DNA of 48,161 nt from Actinomycetota bacterium (GCA_026392825.1 JAPLBF010000010.1:1-48161), one strand, 5' to 3'; positions 17,284 to 27,134 are shown, counted from the first letter of the stretch. Made by a program: numbers and translations. Notes: a model not told the origin generated them from the sequence alone.

Positions 17284-17700
17284 ATGTCACTGACAATTTC
17301 TCGCGCATTTGTTGATGCGATCATCGCGCAATCTCGCGCTGAATACCCCGATGAATGCTGTGGCGTAATTCTTGGTCCCGCAGGTTCAGGAAAAGCTTCC
17401 CGTAAAAAAGCAATGGTCAACGCCGCGCACTCTCCAACATTTTATGAATTTGATCCGAAAGATTTGTTGGCGCTATATCGCGAAGTTGACGATCAAGATG
17501 AAGAGATTGTTGTTATCTATCATTCTCACACCGAGACAGAGGCGTACCCATCTCGCACGGATATTGCATATGCTGGCGAGCCCGGGGCGCATTATGTACT
17601 CGTCTCTAGCCGCAAAGAGATTGCACCTGCAATTGAATTCCGCTCATATCGCATAATTGATGGGGTAGTAACCGAGGAAGAAGTTTCAATTACCGATTAA
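17284..17700 (+). CDS. mec: Mec, JAMM-family CysO-cysteine hydrolase
   Basis: This zinc metallopeptidase cleaves cysteine from the CysO-cysteine adduct. The 138-residue protein has the JAMM motif complete: E24 upstream, then H80-S-H82-x7-S90-x2-D93 in YHSHTETEAYPSRTD. Next comes cysO, and then cysM. TAGAAT lies 9 nt before the ATG and no Shine-Dalgarno is present, so a leader of only a few nucleotides is likely. Confidence 0.93.
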   Translation: MSLTISRAFVDAIIAQSRAEYPDECCGVILGPAGSGKASRKKAMVNAAHSPTFYEFDPKDLLALYREVDDQDEEIVVIYHSHTETEAYPSRTDIAYAGEPGAHYVLVSSRKEIAPAIEFRSYRIIDGVVTEEEVSITD

Positions 17701-17713
17701 GGTATTTCTTCGC

Positions 17714-17725
17714 CATAATGAAGCC
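17714..17725 (+). promoter_or_regulatory. leaderless-type -10 of cysO
   Basis: CATAAT at 17714-17719 is 6 nt before the ATG at 17726, so cysO-cysM may be transcribed apart from mec. Confidence 0.45.
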
Positions 17726-18951
<1,226 letters not shown>

Positions 18952-18971
18952 AGCTCTCCTAAAACACAAGG

Positions 18972-18984
18972 TACTCTTGCCTAT
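18972..18984 (+). promoter_or_regulatory. leaderless-type -10 of murI
   Basis: TACTCT at 18972-18977 is 7 nt before the GTG at 18985. The nearby ATG at 18983 is followed at once by TGA, so GTG must be used. Confidence 0.4.
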
Positions 18985-19785
18985 GTGAGTGATGCACCGA
19001 TTGGAATATTTGATTCAGGAGTTGGCGGATTAACCGTTGCTCGTGCAATCCTTGATCAACTTCCAAATGAATCCACTCTTTATATAGGTGATACTGCTCG
19101 CGGTCCTTATGGTCCGCGCTCACTTGCAGAAGTCAGAACATACTCACTTGAAACTTTAGATTATCTAGTAGACCAAGGCGTAAAGGCTCTGGTAATTGCT
19201 TGCAATACCGCAAGCGCTGCAATGTTGCGTGATGCGCGCGAACGTTATTCGATCCCCGTAGTCGAAGTTATTCAGCCTGCAGTTCGCCGCGCAGTTGCAG
19301 CTACGCGCACTGGTCGCATCGGTGTAATTGGCACAAGAGCAACCATTGATTCGAAGGCGTACTTAGATGCTTTCGCCGCCGCCCCACAATTACAAATCAC
19401 TTCAATTGCATGCCCGCTCTTTGTGGAATATGTAGAACGCGGAGAAACTTCAGGCGAAGCGATCACAAAAGTGGCGCGCGAATATTTAGCGCCGATGATG
19501 GAATCTGACGTAGATACCTTGGTATTGGGATGCACCCACTATCCACTTTTAACTGGTGTGATTTCCTATGTAATGGGTAATAACGTTTCACTCGTTTCAA
19601 GTGCTGAAGAAACCGCAAAAGATCTTTATCGCACTCTGGTTGAGAACTCACTGCTGCGTGAAACAGCCGCAAGCCCTGCCACTCACTCATTTTTGGCCAC
19701 AGGTGATTCTGCTGCCTTTGAAGTTCTGGCACGACGATTCTTGGGACCCGAAGTGGGCTCCGTTAAACACATAGAATGGAAGTAA
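18985..19785 (+). CDS. murI: glutamate racemase
   Basis: The enzyme makes D-glutamate for peptidoglycan. The 266-residue protein has [15 protein letters not shown], the first catalytic cysteine in IACNTASAA and the second in LGCTHYPLL, and the GDTARGPYG segment. It starts at GTG 18985 and ends directly against rph (the next ATG follows the stop with no gap). Confidence 0.95.
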   Translation: MSDAPIGIFDSGVGGLTVARAILDQLPNESTLYIGDTARGPYGPRSLAEVRTYSLETLDYLVDQGVKALVIACNTASAAMLRDARERYSIPVVEVIQPAVRRAVAATRTGRIGVIGTRATIDSKAYLDAFAAAPQLQITSIACPLFVEYVERGETSGEAITKVAREYLAPMMESDVDTLVLGCTHYPLLTGVISYVMGNNVSLVSSAEETAKDLYRTLVENSLLRETAASPATHSFLATGDSAAFEVLARRFLGPEVGSVKHIEWK

Positions 19786-20511
19786 ATGGCACGCATCGAC
19801 GGAAGAAATGAAAATCAACTTCGCGAAATCAAAATCACTCGCAAGTGGCTAGATCATGCAGAAGGTTCCGTACTAGTTGAATTTGGTAAGACTCGCGTAC
19901 TTTGCGTCGCCTCTTTTACTCCCGGAGTGCCTCGTTGGTTGAAAGATTCCGGAAAAGGCTGGGTAACTTCTGAATATGCGATGTTGCCTCGTGCAACTCA
20001 CACACGTTCTGACCGCGAGAGCGTTAAAGGAAAATTAGGCGGTCGCACACAAGAAATCTCTCGCTTAGTCGGCAGATCACTTCGCGCAATCGTAGATATG
20101 AAAGAGCTGGGCGAAAACACAATCGTGATCGATTGTGATGTTTTGCAAGCCGATGGTGGAACTCGCACCGCAGCAATCACTGGTGCATATGTTGCACTGG
20201 CAGATGCAATCACTTGGGCGAAGTCACAAGGACACATCAAGGCCGATTCCAAACCTTTGAGCGATTCTGTTGCTGCAGTTTCGGTTGGAATTATCGATGG
20301 AGTTCCAATGCTAGATCTTTGCTACGAAGAAGATGTTCGCGCAGATACAGATATGAACGTTGTCTGCAGTGGCGATGGAAGATTTATCGAAGTGCAGGGA
20401 ACAGCTGAAGGTGTGCCGTTTGATCGTTCTTTACTTAACTCACTTCTCGATTTGGCCGTTGCCGGATGTGTAGACCTTGGAGAAATTCAGAAAGCGGCAC
20501 TTGCTAAGTGA
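19786..20511 (+). CDS. rph: ribonuclease PH
   Basis: RNase PH is a phosphorolytic exonuclease trimming tRNA 3' ends. The 241-residue protein has the family features: R-E-I-K-I-T-R at the start, [14 protein letters not shown], the conserved [16 protein letters not shown] and [19 protein letters not shown]. It is coupled to the downstream gene by the GTGA overlap at 20508-20511. Confidence 0.95.
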   Translation: MARIDGRNENQLREIKITRKWLDHAEGSVLVEFGKTRVLCVASFTPGVPRWLKDSGKGWVTSEYAMLPRATHTRSDRESVKGKLGGRTQEISRLVGRSLRAIVDMKELGENTIVIDCDVLQADGGTRTAAITGAYVALADAITWAKSQGHIKADSKPLSDSVAAVSVGIIDGVPMLDLCYEEDVRADTDMNVVCSGDGRFIEVQGTAEGVPFDRSLLNSLLDLAVAGCVDLGEIQKAALAK

Positions 20512-21128
20512 GTCGGCACAAGTTACTTCTTGCCACTCGCAATAAAGGCAAGATTGAAGAGTTTCGCCGCATTCTGGAAGATATTGCCGCAGGAGAAATT
20601 GAGTTAGTAGGCCTTGAGCAATTTCCTGATCTTCATGATGTAGATGAAACTGGATCTACTTTTGAAGAAAATGCACTCTTAAAGGCGCGCGAAATGTGTT
20701 TAGCATCTGGCATTCCAGCAATTGCCGATGACAGTGGACTTTGTGTTGATTTTTTAAATGGAGATCCTGGAATTTTTTCTGCGCGCTGGGCCGGAAGTCA
20801 TGGAGATGACAGAGCAAACACTGCAAAAGTTTTGGAATCATTAATTGGAGTTTCGGATGAAAAACGAGGCGCGCATTTCACATGCGTAGCAGCGCTGGCT
20901 CTGCCAGATGGGCGCACACATGTTGAGGAAGCTCGCTTCGATGGGTGGATTCTTCACAGCCCAGTCGGAGATCAGGGATTTGGCTATGACCCAATCTTTC
21001 GTCCAGATGGCTTAGAGATTTCCAGCGCGCAAATGAGCGCGGAAGCGAAAGATGCAATTAGCCATCGCGGGAAATCACTCCGCGCTATCGCACCTCATGT
21101 CATCACTTTGCTTAACACCCTAGGCTAA
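20508..21128 (+). CDS. rdgB: XTP/dITP diphosphatase (RdgB/HAM1)
   Basis: The enzyme removes non-canonical purine nucleotides such as XTP and dITP. The 206-residue protein opens with [18 protein letters not shown], then [37 protein letters not shown], and ends with [12 protein letters not shown] and [10 protein letters not shown], all family signatures. It starts at GTG 20508 inside the rph stop region. It is the last gene of the murI-rph-rdgB run. Confidence 0.95.
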   Translation: MSRHKLLLATRNKGKIEEFRRILEDIAAGEIELVGLEQFPDLHDVDETGSTFEENALLKAREMCLASGIPAIADDSGLCVDFLNGDPGIFSARWAGSHGDDRANTAKVLESLIGVSDEKRGAHFTCVAALALPDGRTHVEEARFDGWILHSPVGDQGFGYDPIFRPDGLEISSAQMSAEAKDAISHRGKSLRAIAPHVITLLNTLG

Positions 21129-21171
21129 ACTTTGCCTATACGAGATCGCTCAATCCTGAAGGAGTTTAACC

Positions 21172-22032
21172 GTGGCCGTAAAGAAGAAAGCTGCAACAAA
21201 AAAAGTTGCCAAGAAAAAAGTAGCTAAGAAAGCGCCGGCTAAGAAAGCCCCAGCAAAAAAGAAGTCTGCTGCCAAGAAGGTAGCTAAAAAAGCTCCAGCG
21301 AAGAAAAAAGCTGCCGCTAAGAAAGTAACTAAGAAAGCGCCAGCGAAGAAAAAAGCTGCTGCCAAGAAGGTAGCTAAGAAAGCGCCTGCGAAGAAAAAAT
21401 CTGCGGTTAAGAAATCTACTTCTGCCAGCAAGATTGTTATTCCGCCAGTACCACTGGGCGGCGCTAAGGGCGCATCTCGCGTAAATGTCTCTACTACACC
21501 AGCACCTGCAAAGCCTGCAGCATCCGCAAAGCCAAGTGCTGCACCTAAACAAGGCACTTCACCACGCGTACTCATTGCAGCGATAATCGGTATCGCATTG
21601 CTTGCAATAATCGTTATCTCTCGTCCAGCATCAACAACTGATGATGCAGCACCTGTTGCAACTGAATCAGCTGCTCCAGAAATGACTGAAGAGGCAACGC
21701 CTGAGGCAAGTGAGCCAGCAACAACTGAACCAGTTGCTGCTATTGAAGCTCCAGGACGTTTCATAGGAAATTGGAAAGATGCTGAGAAATCAGTAATGGT
21801 AATTACCTGGAAAGCACCAGCTGCAACTGCTGGGTTAACTGGATATAAGTTTGAAACTCGTTCTGGAATGGGCGAATGGAAGGAATCAGGAGCGTTGCCA
21901 GCAACGCAACTATCAATTGAATTCACCAAGGGATCAGCAGATGGATCAACTTCTTTCCGTGTTTCATCTGTTTACTCTGATGGTCAAATTGCAACTGCCA
22001 AGGCATTCGGATTCAGTGGCCAGTTTGCATAA
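21172..22032 (+). CDS. Lys/Ala-rich repeat protein with a membrane helix and outer FN3-like domain
   Basis: The 286-residue protein has three parts. Residues 1-85 are a highly basic KKA/PAKK repeat region like histone H1 or the tail of mycobacterial HupB. Residues about 128-147 are one membrane helix (VLIAAIIGIALLAIIVI). A Thr/Glu/Pro-rich linker then leads to a C-terminal domain of about 95 residues with a fibronectin-III look (VITWKAPAATAGLTGYKFE...SFRVSSVYSDGQ). With positive residues before the helix, the basic region should be cytoplasmic and the FN3-like part outside. The start is GTG 21172 with AAGGAG upstream. Binding of DNA or other polyanions is inferred only. Confidence 0.75.
   Translation: MAVKKKAATKKVAKKKVAKKAPAKKAPAKKKSAAKKVAKKAPAKKKAAAKKVTKKAPAKKKAAAKKVAKKAPAKKKSAVKKSTSASKIVIPPVPLGGAKGASRVNVSTTPAPAKPAASAKPSAAPKQGTSPRVLIAAIIGIALLAIIVISRPASTTDDAAPVATESAAPEMTEEATPEASEPATTEPVAAIEAPGRFIGNWKDAEKSVMVITWKAPAATAGLTGYKFETRSGMGEWKESGALPATQLSIEFTKGSADGSTSFRVSSVYSDGQIATAKAFGFSGQFA
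21265..21399 (+). repeat. three 45-bp in-frame tandem repeats
   Basis: Units start at 21265, 21310 and 21355. Each encodes 15 residues of the form (S/A)AAKKV(A/T)KKAPAKKK. The copies differ by a few bases, mainly at third positions, so they were kept by selection on protein sequence and not by recent copying. Confidence 0.85.
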
Positions 22033-22045
22033 ATAGTTTTAAATT

Positions 22046-22083
22046 AAAATAGCCCCAGCCAATTGGTTGGGGCTATTTTTTTG
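22046..22083. terminator. bidirectional rho-independent terminator
   Basis: A near-perfect 17-bp stem (AAAATAGCCCCAGCC and its complement, one G-U pair) with an AATT apex is followed by a T-run, and has an A-run on the other side. It sits between two converging genes and can serve both. Confidence 0.85.
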
Positions 22084-23847
22084 CTAATTTTTCTCGAGAT
22101 TGCTGGTAATCGCTGCAACATATGCGCGCGCACCAGTCGGCACTAAATGAACCCCATCTGGTGCAAAGTATTCCGGGTGACCTTCCGAGATTTGATCCCA
22201 TCTAACTACTACCGTATTCGGATAAGTCGTTGCTATTTCATTTATCAATTCATTATTTGCATCACGCCATGGCCTTGGAACTGCGGTATTTACAACGATT
22301 ATTTGAGGGGCTGCCTTTACCGCCTCAAATATCGCGATTACCTGCGCTCTGGTGAGTGCGTTGTTATTGCCGATGTTAAATACAACAGGTGAGTCAAGAA
22401 CTAGCGGTCCATCGCGGAGCATCACCTCTAAAAGTTCAGGCGCTTGTCTTCCAACTCGAGCATTGATCAAAGCGATCGGATGGTTCATCTCTAATATGTG
22501 TCGAATACCAAGAATTACCGAATCACCGGTGACCCAAAGACCAGGATCAGCAGCGTTCTCGATCGGAGTGATGATCGGCTTGTCGGCATCTTTAAGGATC
22601 TGAATAAGTTCTTGATTTTCCCGATCCACTCGCACAATTGCGCTTACGCTAACTGTTGCTGAAGTAACCAGAATAATTGATAGTGAAAGCGCAACCATCA
22701 GCTTCTGTTTTCTCCGAACTGCCTTAGTTCTATATTTCATACCACCGAACCAATAAGCAACAGCGCCGCTGCGAATCGGAAGTTCAACTAAACGGAGAGA
22801 AATATCCGCCATTGCAAGAACTAGCAAAATTCTTAATGAGAAGAGCGCCCAATTTTCTCCATCAAGATCAACTTGTGGGCGTGAGATTTGAAAAATTACC
22901 CAGTGCCAAAGATAAATTGCATACGAGCGCTCACCGATCCAAAGCAAAACTTTGTTTCTTAGCAGCGGCGCAAATCTAGATGCAGGGTGGACAATCGAAA
23001 TCAATATGGCAGTGCCGAATATTCCAGCGAGCGGAAAAGCGATTCTATATAGCGTTGGTTTACTCTCATCAATGAGTGCAAATGTCGCCAAGATCCCAAT
23101 AAATCCAAATACACCAATGCCGTCAATGAAATCTTGGGCACGACGTGTAACTTGTAAATTGAAGTTTTGTGGAATCCAACTAACCGCAAGGGCTGCACCT
23201 AAGAAAAGCCCGATGCTGTGGGTATCTGTTCCAAAGTAGATATGGCTTACTTTGGAAGAGTTTGTGGCATCTAGTTGAAAAGAAACCAGCATTAAGGCAA
23301 CACCAGATATCGCCGCAATTATCAGTGCAGCGGCAGGAATTACCTTTTTGCCGAAATACTTTAAAACCAAGAGCAGGATTAGCGGCCAAAGAAGATAAAA
23401 CTGGGCTTCAACAGCGAGTGACCAAGTGTGCTGCAGAAGAGGTGGTCGGCCGCTGCTTTCAAAGTAATCTTGTTGATTGAAGACCAGCCACCAGTTCATT
23501 CCTCCAAAGATTGAAAATGGCGCATCCGTTAGGAATTTCTTAGTCGTATCTGGTGCCCATATTCCAACTACGATCGAAGTTACAACGATCATAAAAACTA
23601 GCGGTGGTAGTAAGCGCCGAATGCGCGCCATATAGAAGTCACGTAGATCTAATCCACCACGTTCTTGGATTGAATCTAAGAGCAGTCTGGTGATTACGTA
23701 TCCGGAGATAACAAAGAAGAGATCAACGCCGAGAAATCCACCGGGTATCCAAGAAATTCCTAAGTGATAAAGAATGACTGCAATAACTGCGATCGCTCGC
23801 AGTCCATCTATGGCAGGGATGTATTGGATACCGCGCTTGGTAGCCAC
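22084..23847 (-). CDS. membrane acyltransferase (acyltransferase-3) with C-terminal SGNH domain
   Basis: The 587-residue protein belongs to the OafA/YrhL-type acyltransferase family, which O-acylates cell-surface sugars. It opens with IPAIDGLRAIAVIAVILYHLG, with the catalytic histidine at residue 28, followed by GGFLGVDLFFVISGYVITRLL and about ten membrane helices. After about residue 400 comes an extracytoplasmic SGNH hydrolase-like domain: GDSV (block I) near residue 440 and DGVHLVPTG (block V) with D564 and H567. The combined architecture suggests transfer of an acetyl-type group across the membrane onto a glycan. It lies 5 nt after the coiled-coil gene on the same strand. Confidence 0.9.
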   Translation of the reverse strand: MATKRGIQYIPAIDGLRAIAVIAVILYHLGISWIPGGFLGVDLFFVISGYVITRLLLDSIQERGGLDLRDFYMARIRRLLPPLVFMIVVTSIVVGIWAPDTTKKFLTDAPFSIFGGMNWWLVFNQQDYFESSGRPPLLQHTWSLAVEAQFYLLWPLILLLVLKYFGKKVIPAAALIIAAISGVALMLVSFQLDATNSSKVSHIYFGTDTHSIGLFLGAALAVSWIPQNFNLQVTRRAQDFIDGIGVFGFIGILATFALIDESKPTLYRIAFPLAGIFGTAILISIVHPASRFAPLLRNKVLLWIGERSYAIYLWHWVIFQISRPQVDLDGENWALFSLRILLVLAMADISLRLVELPIRSGAVAYWFGGMKYRTKAVRRKQKLMVALSLSIILVTSATVSVSAIVRVDRENQELIQILKDADKPIITPIENAADPGLWVTGDSVILGIRHILEMNHPIALINARVGRQAPELLEVMLRDGPLVLDSPVVFNIGNNNALTRAQVIAIFEAVKAAPQIIVVNTAVPRPWRDANNELINEIATTYPNTVVVRWDQISEGHPEYFAPDGVHLVPTGARAYVAAITSNLEKN

Positions 23848-23852
23848 TTTAT

Positions 23853-24656
23853 TTACCGACGCTTAGCAGATTTTTTCTTTGCAACAGCTTTCTTTGCAAC
23901 AGCCTTCTTGGCTGGAGCGTCAATCGCTGGTTTGGTTCGCTGGCTTACAACTTTCTTTGGGCCAGTATCAATTACCGTGTTATCGGGATTTAAATTATCA
24001 GTCACATTTTTATGTAGCTCGGCTAAACGTGAATAGGCGCTATCTAAACGAGAACGACTCTGCGAAATCGCATTTTCTGCTGCATCCAGTGATTGGGTTT
24101 GAATTCGATATAAACGTTCGGCTTCAGAGATAACTCCACTTAACCATTGGCGATATTCGGCGACTTCACCAGTTGCTTCGGTGATAATCCGCTCTCCTTC
24201 ACGTCGTGCAGCTTGTGCAAGTGTTGCTGCCTCGCGTCGTTTTTCATCAAAAATTGATTGTGCTTCGCGTTCTGCTTGAGAAACTCTTTCAGCGGCCTCT
24301 GCTTCAGCCACATTAATATATTTGCGCCCGCGCGCTTCAGCGCCAGAGAGAATAGAGCGCGCCTTTGTCTCAGCGCTCTCCAGCGCATCCTTTACTTGAC
24401 GTGAGGCTTCCAGAGTAATTCGCTCTGAAATCGAGAGCGCTTTTGCTTCACGGCTTTGCGCTGATTTGATCATTGACATGGCAGTTTCCGTGGCCAAGAT
24501 TTCAAACTCTTCTTTGCTTAGAGTTGTGATGTCGCGACGAGAACGCAGGTCATTTAATTGAGATTCAAGTTCGCGAATGCGGTCAACCGATGATGGAGCA
24601 GCGCTTTCGCTCTCTTTAAATCCGACCCAATTAAGGAAATTCTTCTTCTCAGCCAT
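23853..24656 (-). CDS. coiled-coil protein with basic KKAVAKK tail, DivIVA-like
   Basis: The 267-residue protein is almost entirely alpha-helical. A short head (MAEKKNFLNWVGFKESES) is followed by a charged heptad-rich rod from about residue 23 to 220. An Ala/Lys tail (PAKKAVAKKAVAKKKSAKRR) ends the protein. Rod composition (Glu-Ala-Arg with repeated AEAEAAERVSQAEREAQ) recalls DivIVA/Wag31 or Scy-type polar scaffold proteins, but the typical DivIVA N-terminal membrane-targeting motif is not evident. A structural role at membrane or nucleoid is inferred. The basic tail resembles the repeats of the gene at 21172. Confidence 0.6.
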   Translation of the reverse strand: MAEKKNFLNWVGFKESESAAPSSVDRIRELESQLNDLRSRRDITTLSKEEFEILATETAMSMIKSAQSREAKALSISERITLEASRQVKDALESAETKARSILSGAEARGRKYINVAEAEAAERVSQAEREAQSIFDEKRREAATLAQAARREGERIITEATGEVAEYRQWLSGVISEAERLYRIQTQSLDAAENAISQSRSRLDSAYSRLAELHKNVTDNLNPDNTVIDTGPKKVVSQRTKPAIDAPAKKAVAKKAVAKKKSAKRR

Positions 24657-24668
24657 GTGCCTAGATTA
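24657..24668 (-). promoter_or_regulatory. leaderless-type -10 of the coiled-coil gene
   Basis: On the minus strand TAATCT (24668-24663) is 6 nt before the ATG at 24656. Confidence 0.45.
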
Positions 24669-24700
24669 GGGCAAAGGCGCTAACTCTAAAAGTGGGTGAT

Positions 24701-25369
24701 TTATTGGCGGTATATGGCAAATGAGACGGCGAGATATTGAGATATCCAGGCGGCGAGCACGAAGATATGGAATAACTCGTGGAACCCGAAGTATTTGGCG
24801 TTGCGCCCAGGTTTCTTCAAAGCATAGAAAATGGCCCCCACTGAATATAAAAGGCCACCAATAATGATTGGGATCAAGACCCAAAATCCGCCTTTGTCAT
24901 AGAGCTGTGGCGTGTAGACGATGGCTACCCAACCAAGAAGTAAATAGTTTGCTACGTACAACCAACGGGGGGCGTTAATCCAGAAGATTCGAAGTGCGAC
25001 CCCGGCGAGAGCGCCAACCCAAACGACCGATAATAAAATAGTTCGATCGTTACCATCTAGCAAAGCAACCGCAAACGGGGTGTACGAACCCGCGATCAAT
25101 AAATTTATATTCGCGTGATCCCAACGACGCCAGATCTTTTTCTTTTCGGGAGACCACGGAACGCGGTGATAAATAGCAGAGACGCTAAAGAGCATGATGG
25201 CGCTGATCGAATAAAGGGCAACGGCGAATTTAAGTGAACTCTTACTTAAGATAAAGAGAACGAGTGAAGCAATGATGACAACGGGGGTTGCACCTAGGTG
25301 AAACCAGCCACGCAACTTTGGCGGAACCACAGCGGCTAACTTTTCGCGCTCGCTCGATTCCTTACTCAT
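24701..25369 (-). CDS. hemolysin III / PAQR family membrane protein
   Basis: The 222-residue protein has seven predicted membrane helices and the PAQR metal-site motifs: SAIYHR, DHANINLLIAGSYTPF and GFHELFHIFVLAA. The S, H, D and paired H residues are expected to hold zinc. Bacterial members are called hemolysin III or YqfA, with suggested roles in membrane lipid balance; real hemolytic activity is not implied. Confidence 0.9.
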   Translation of the reverse strand: MSKESSEREKLAAVVPPKLRGWFHLGATPVVIIASLVLFILSKSSLKFAVALYSISAIMLFSVSAIYHRVPWSPEKKKIWRRWDHANINLLIAGSYTPFAVALLDGNDRTILLSVVWVGALAGVALRIFWINAPRWLYVANYLLLGWVAIVYTPQLYDKGGFWVLIPIIIGGLLYSVGAIFYALKKPGRNAKYFGFHELFHIFVLAAWISQYLAVSFAIYRQ

Positions 25370-25381
25370 ACTTCAACTGTA
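25370..25381 (-). promoter_or_regulatory. leaderless-type -10 of the PAQR gene
   Basis: On the minus strand TACAGT (25381-25376) is 6 nt before the ATG at 25369. Confidence 0.45.
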
Positions 25382-25638
25382 CGGCGCCTGGCCGATCCAA
25401 GCCCAGGAATGGAGTAGTTAATTAGGGTGATGCCCCAGGATGAGCGTGAAATCTCCGAATATCCCGAAAAAAAACATGAAAATACCCCCTGGGTATAGTG
25501 CAAATTCTTTGCAAAAGGTTCACAATAATTCTCACTGGTTGAGGTCAATGAGGTTCCTCGAGGATTTCATCGCCTTCATCCGGCTTTATGGGCCGCCTGG
25601 TCCTTAAAGTATTAAGCACCCCACGGAGGCTTATTTAC
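25382..25638 (+). promoter_or_regulatory. leader and promoter region of the rhodopsin gene
   Basis: This is one of the longest gene-free stretches in the window. TATAGT at 25494-25499 is a good -10 without a clear -35, which would give a leader of about 130 nt. A CCTCGAGG palindrome lies at about 25556-25563. The ribosome binding site GGAGG lies about 9 nt before the ATG at 25639. No known riboswitch was recognised. Confidence 0.35.
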
Positions 25639-26400
25639 ATGATTAAACTCGATCCAAATCAATGGAACTTGGTCTATAACGTATTCTCGTTCGGACTTGT
25701 TTCAATGCTTGCTTGCACTGTTTACACTCTAGTTTCACAGGCTCGCGTACTGCCTAAGTACCGTAACGCTCTCGTAATGTCATCAATGGTTACTTTCATT
25801 GCTGGCTACCACTACTGGAGAATCTTTAACTCATTCTCAGAATCATCTGAAGGAATGTCAGTTAACGTTTCTGGAGACCAGGGTGCATTTAACGAGGCAT
25901 ACCGTTATGTTGACTGGCTATTAACTGTTCCTCTACTTCTTGTTGAAGTTATTGCAGTGCTTGCACTTGCAAAGGAAGTTTCAAAGTCACTCATCACTCG
26001 TTTGGTTCCAGCATCAGCTGCAATGATCGCACTTGGTTACCCAGGTGAAATCTCAAACGATCAGAACACACAGGTTCTATACGGTGTTCTTTCAACACTT
26101 CCATTCCTATACATCCTCTATGTCTTGTTCGTAGAGCTTGGTAAGTCACTTGATCGCCAGCCAGAAGGCGTTGCAGCAACCATCGGTCGCTTGCGTCTCC
26201 TTTTGATCGCGACATGGGGCGTTTACCCAATCTCATACATCCTTGGTATGGGCGAAGGTATGGCTTCAGCTGAGCAATTCGTTGGCGTACAGGTTGGTTA
26301 CACAGTCGCTGACGTATTGGCAAAGTGCGTATTCGGTCTAACAATTTTGAAGATCGCACGCATGAAGTCACACGCAGAAGGAATGAAGGACGATCACTAA
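25639..26400 (+). CDS. actinorhodopsin, light-driven proton pump
   Basis: The 253-residue seven-helix protein is a microbial rhodopsin of the actinorhodopsin/xanthorhodopsin branch. Key residues are all present. The retinal Schiff-base lysine is K229 in ADVLAK, with counterion D225. The proton acceptor D92, T96 and donor E103 lie in VDWLLTVPLLLVE. H58 in GYHYWR corresponds to the acceptor-partner histidine of proteorhodopsin. L100 is at the tuning site and predicts green absorption. G149 in LYGVLSTLPF aligns with Trp138 of bacteriorhodopsin and Gly156 of xanthorhodopsin, where a carotenoid antenna packs. The start at ATG 25639 follows a GGAGG; an upstream ATG at 25588 is rejected. No retinal or carotenoid gene is adjacent. 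Confidence 0.96.
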   Translation: MIKLDPNQWNLVYNVFSFGLVSMLACTVYTLVSQARVLPKYRNALVMSSMVTFIAGYHYWRIFNSFSESSEGMSVNVSGDQGAFNEAYRYVDWLLTVPLLLVEVIAVLALAKEVSKSLITRLVPASAAMIALGYPGEISNDQNTQVLYGVLSTLPFLYILYVLFVELGKSLDRQPEGVAATIGRLRLLLIATWGVYPISYILGMGEGMASAEQFVGVQVGYTVADVLAKCVFGLTILKIARMKSHAEGMKDDH

Positions 26401-26423
26401 TCGTCTTATAAATAGTTAAAGTT

Positions 26424-26458
26424 AAAGGGGCGTCGGGAAACCGGCGCCCCTTTAATAT
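26424..26458 (+). terminator. rho-independent terminator of the rhodopsin gene
   Basis: The stem AAAGGGGCGTCGG / CCGGCGCCCCTTT (one G-U) with a GAAA tetraloop is followed by TTTAATATTT. The strong hairpin suits a highly transcribed single-gene unit. Confidence 0.85.
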
Positions 26459-26461
26459 TTG

Positions 26462-26473
26462 TAGGATATGCGT
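26462..26473 (+). promoter_or_regulatory. leaderless-type -10 of the small membrane protein gene
   Basis: TAGGAT at 26462-26467 is 6 nt before the ATG at 26474. It favours this ATG over the one at 26468, two codons earlier. Confidence 0.45.
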
Positions 26474-26740
26474 ATGACACCAGAAAAGATAAGTAAGTAC
26501 GCGTTAAACAATTACCGCATGGCCAGTTATTTACTGCTGGCAATTGGGCTGATTAATCTGCGCTATCAAACCGGAAAAGATCAAGTCTTTAACAACTCCC
26601 TCACGATCATCATTCCGGGAATAGCGATGCTACTAATTACCTTTTTAAAGGGATCACACAGCCTGCTGGCACGCCGCGAAGTAATGGCTCTGCTTGCAGT
26701 AGTTGGTTCAGCACTAGTGATCTGGGCAATTACCAACTAA
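26474..26740 (+). CDS. small membrane protein, unknown function
   Basis: The 88-residue product was not recognised. It has three hydrophobic segments: ASYLLLAIGLINL, LTIIIPGIAMLLITFL and VMALLAVVGSALVIWAI. It sits alone between the rhodopsin terminator and a convergent gene. The start is set by the -10 at 26462. Confidence 0.6.
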   Translation: MTPEKISKYALNNYRMASYLLLAIGLINLRYQTGKDQVFNNSLTIIIPGIAMLLITFLKGSHSLLARREVMALLAVVGSALVIWAITN

Positions 26741-26783
26741 CTAACCGCTGACTCTTATTTGGGTTCTAGTTATTTCCGCAAGT

Positions 26784-27116
26784 TTAATTCCTGAATGAAA
26801 TATCACTTTTCTTCATTGCGGTAATCAAGATACGAATCGCATTTGGTCCCATGCCATGCAGATCTTTAATGGCATCTATCGAATATTTTCTTAAATCACT
26901 GACTTTATACAGGCCCTCATCGATCAACGCTCTGCGCGCAGGTGCTGCTAAGCCAAGTTCTACCCAAGCGCCATCAACTGCGGCATAGGCATCTAAATCA
27001 ACTTCACCTTGAGTCACTGCGCAACTTGATACTTTTTTTGCTTCACGACGAGCAGCTGCTTCGCGTGCAATTTTGGCTTGCGTCATCTTTATCTTTGCGC
27101 GCGATGCTTTAGCCAT
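26784..27116 (-). CDS. small helix-hairpin-helix-like protein
   Basis: The 110-residue protein has a basic Ala/Lys N-terminus (MAKASRAKIKMTQAKIAREAAARREAKK). From about residue 52 a domain follows that resembles the RNA polymerase alpha C-terminal or TfoX-C helix-hairpin-helix fold: LGLAAPARRALIDEGLYKVSDLRKYSIDAIKDLHGMGPNAIRIL, with the HGMGPNA turn as the hairpin. DNA or RNA binding is inferred. It follows tRNA-Leu on the same strand by 18 nt, which contains a good -10. Confidence 0.7.
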   Translation of the reverse strand: MAKASRAKIKMTQAKIAREAAARREAKKVSSCAVTQGEVDLDAYAAVDGAWVELGLAAPARRALIDEGLYKVSDLRKYSIDAIKDLHGMGPNAIRILITAMKKSDISFRN

Positions 27117-27128
27117 AATTAAATATTA
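27117..27128 (-). promoter_or_regulatory. leaderless-type -10 between tRNA-Leu and the HhH-like gene
   Basis: On the minus strand TAATAT (27128-27123) is 6 nt before the ATG at 27116. Confidence 0.45.
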
Positions 27129-27134
27129 ACCTGC

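Noticed and set aside
21265-21399. CRISPR-like or mobile repeat array
   Set aside because: The 45-bp units are contiguous, in frame, and code for a Lys/Ala-rich protein segment; there are no spacers or cas genes.
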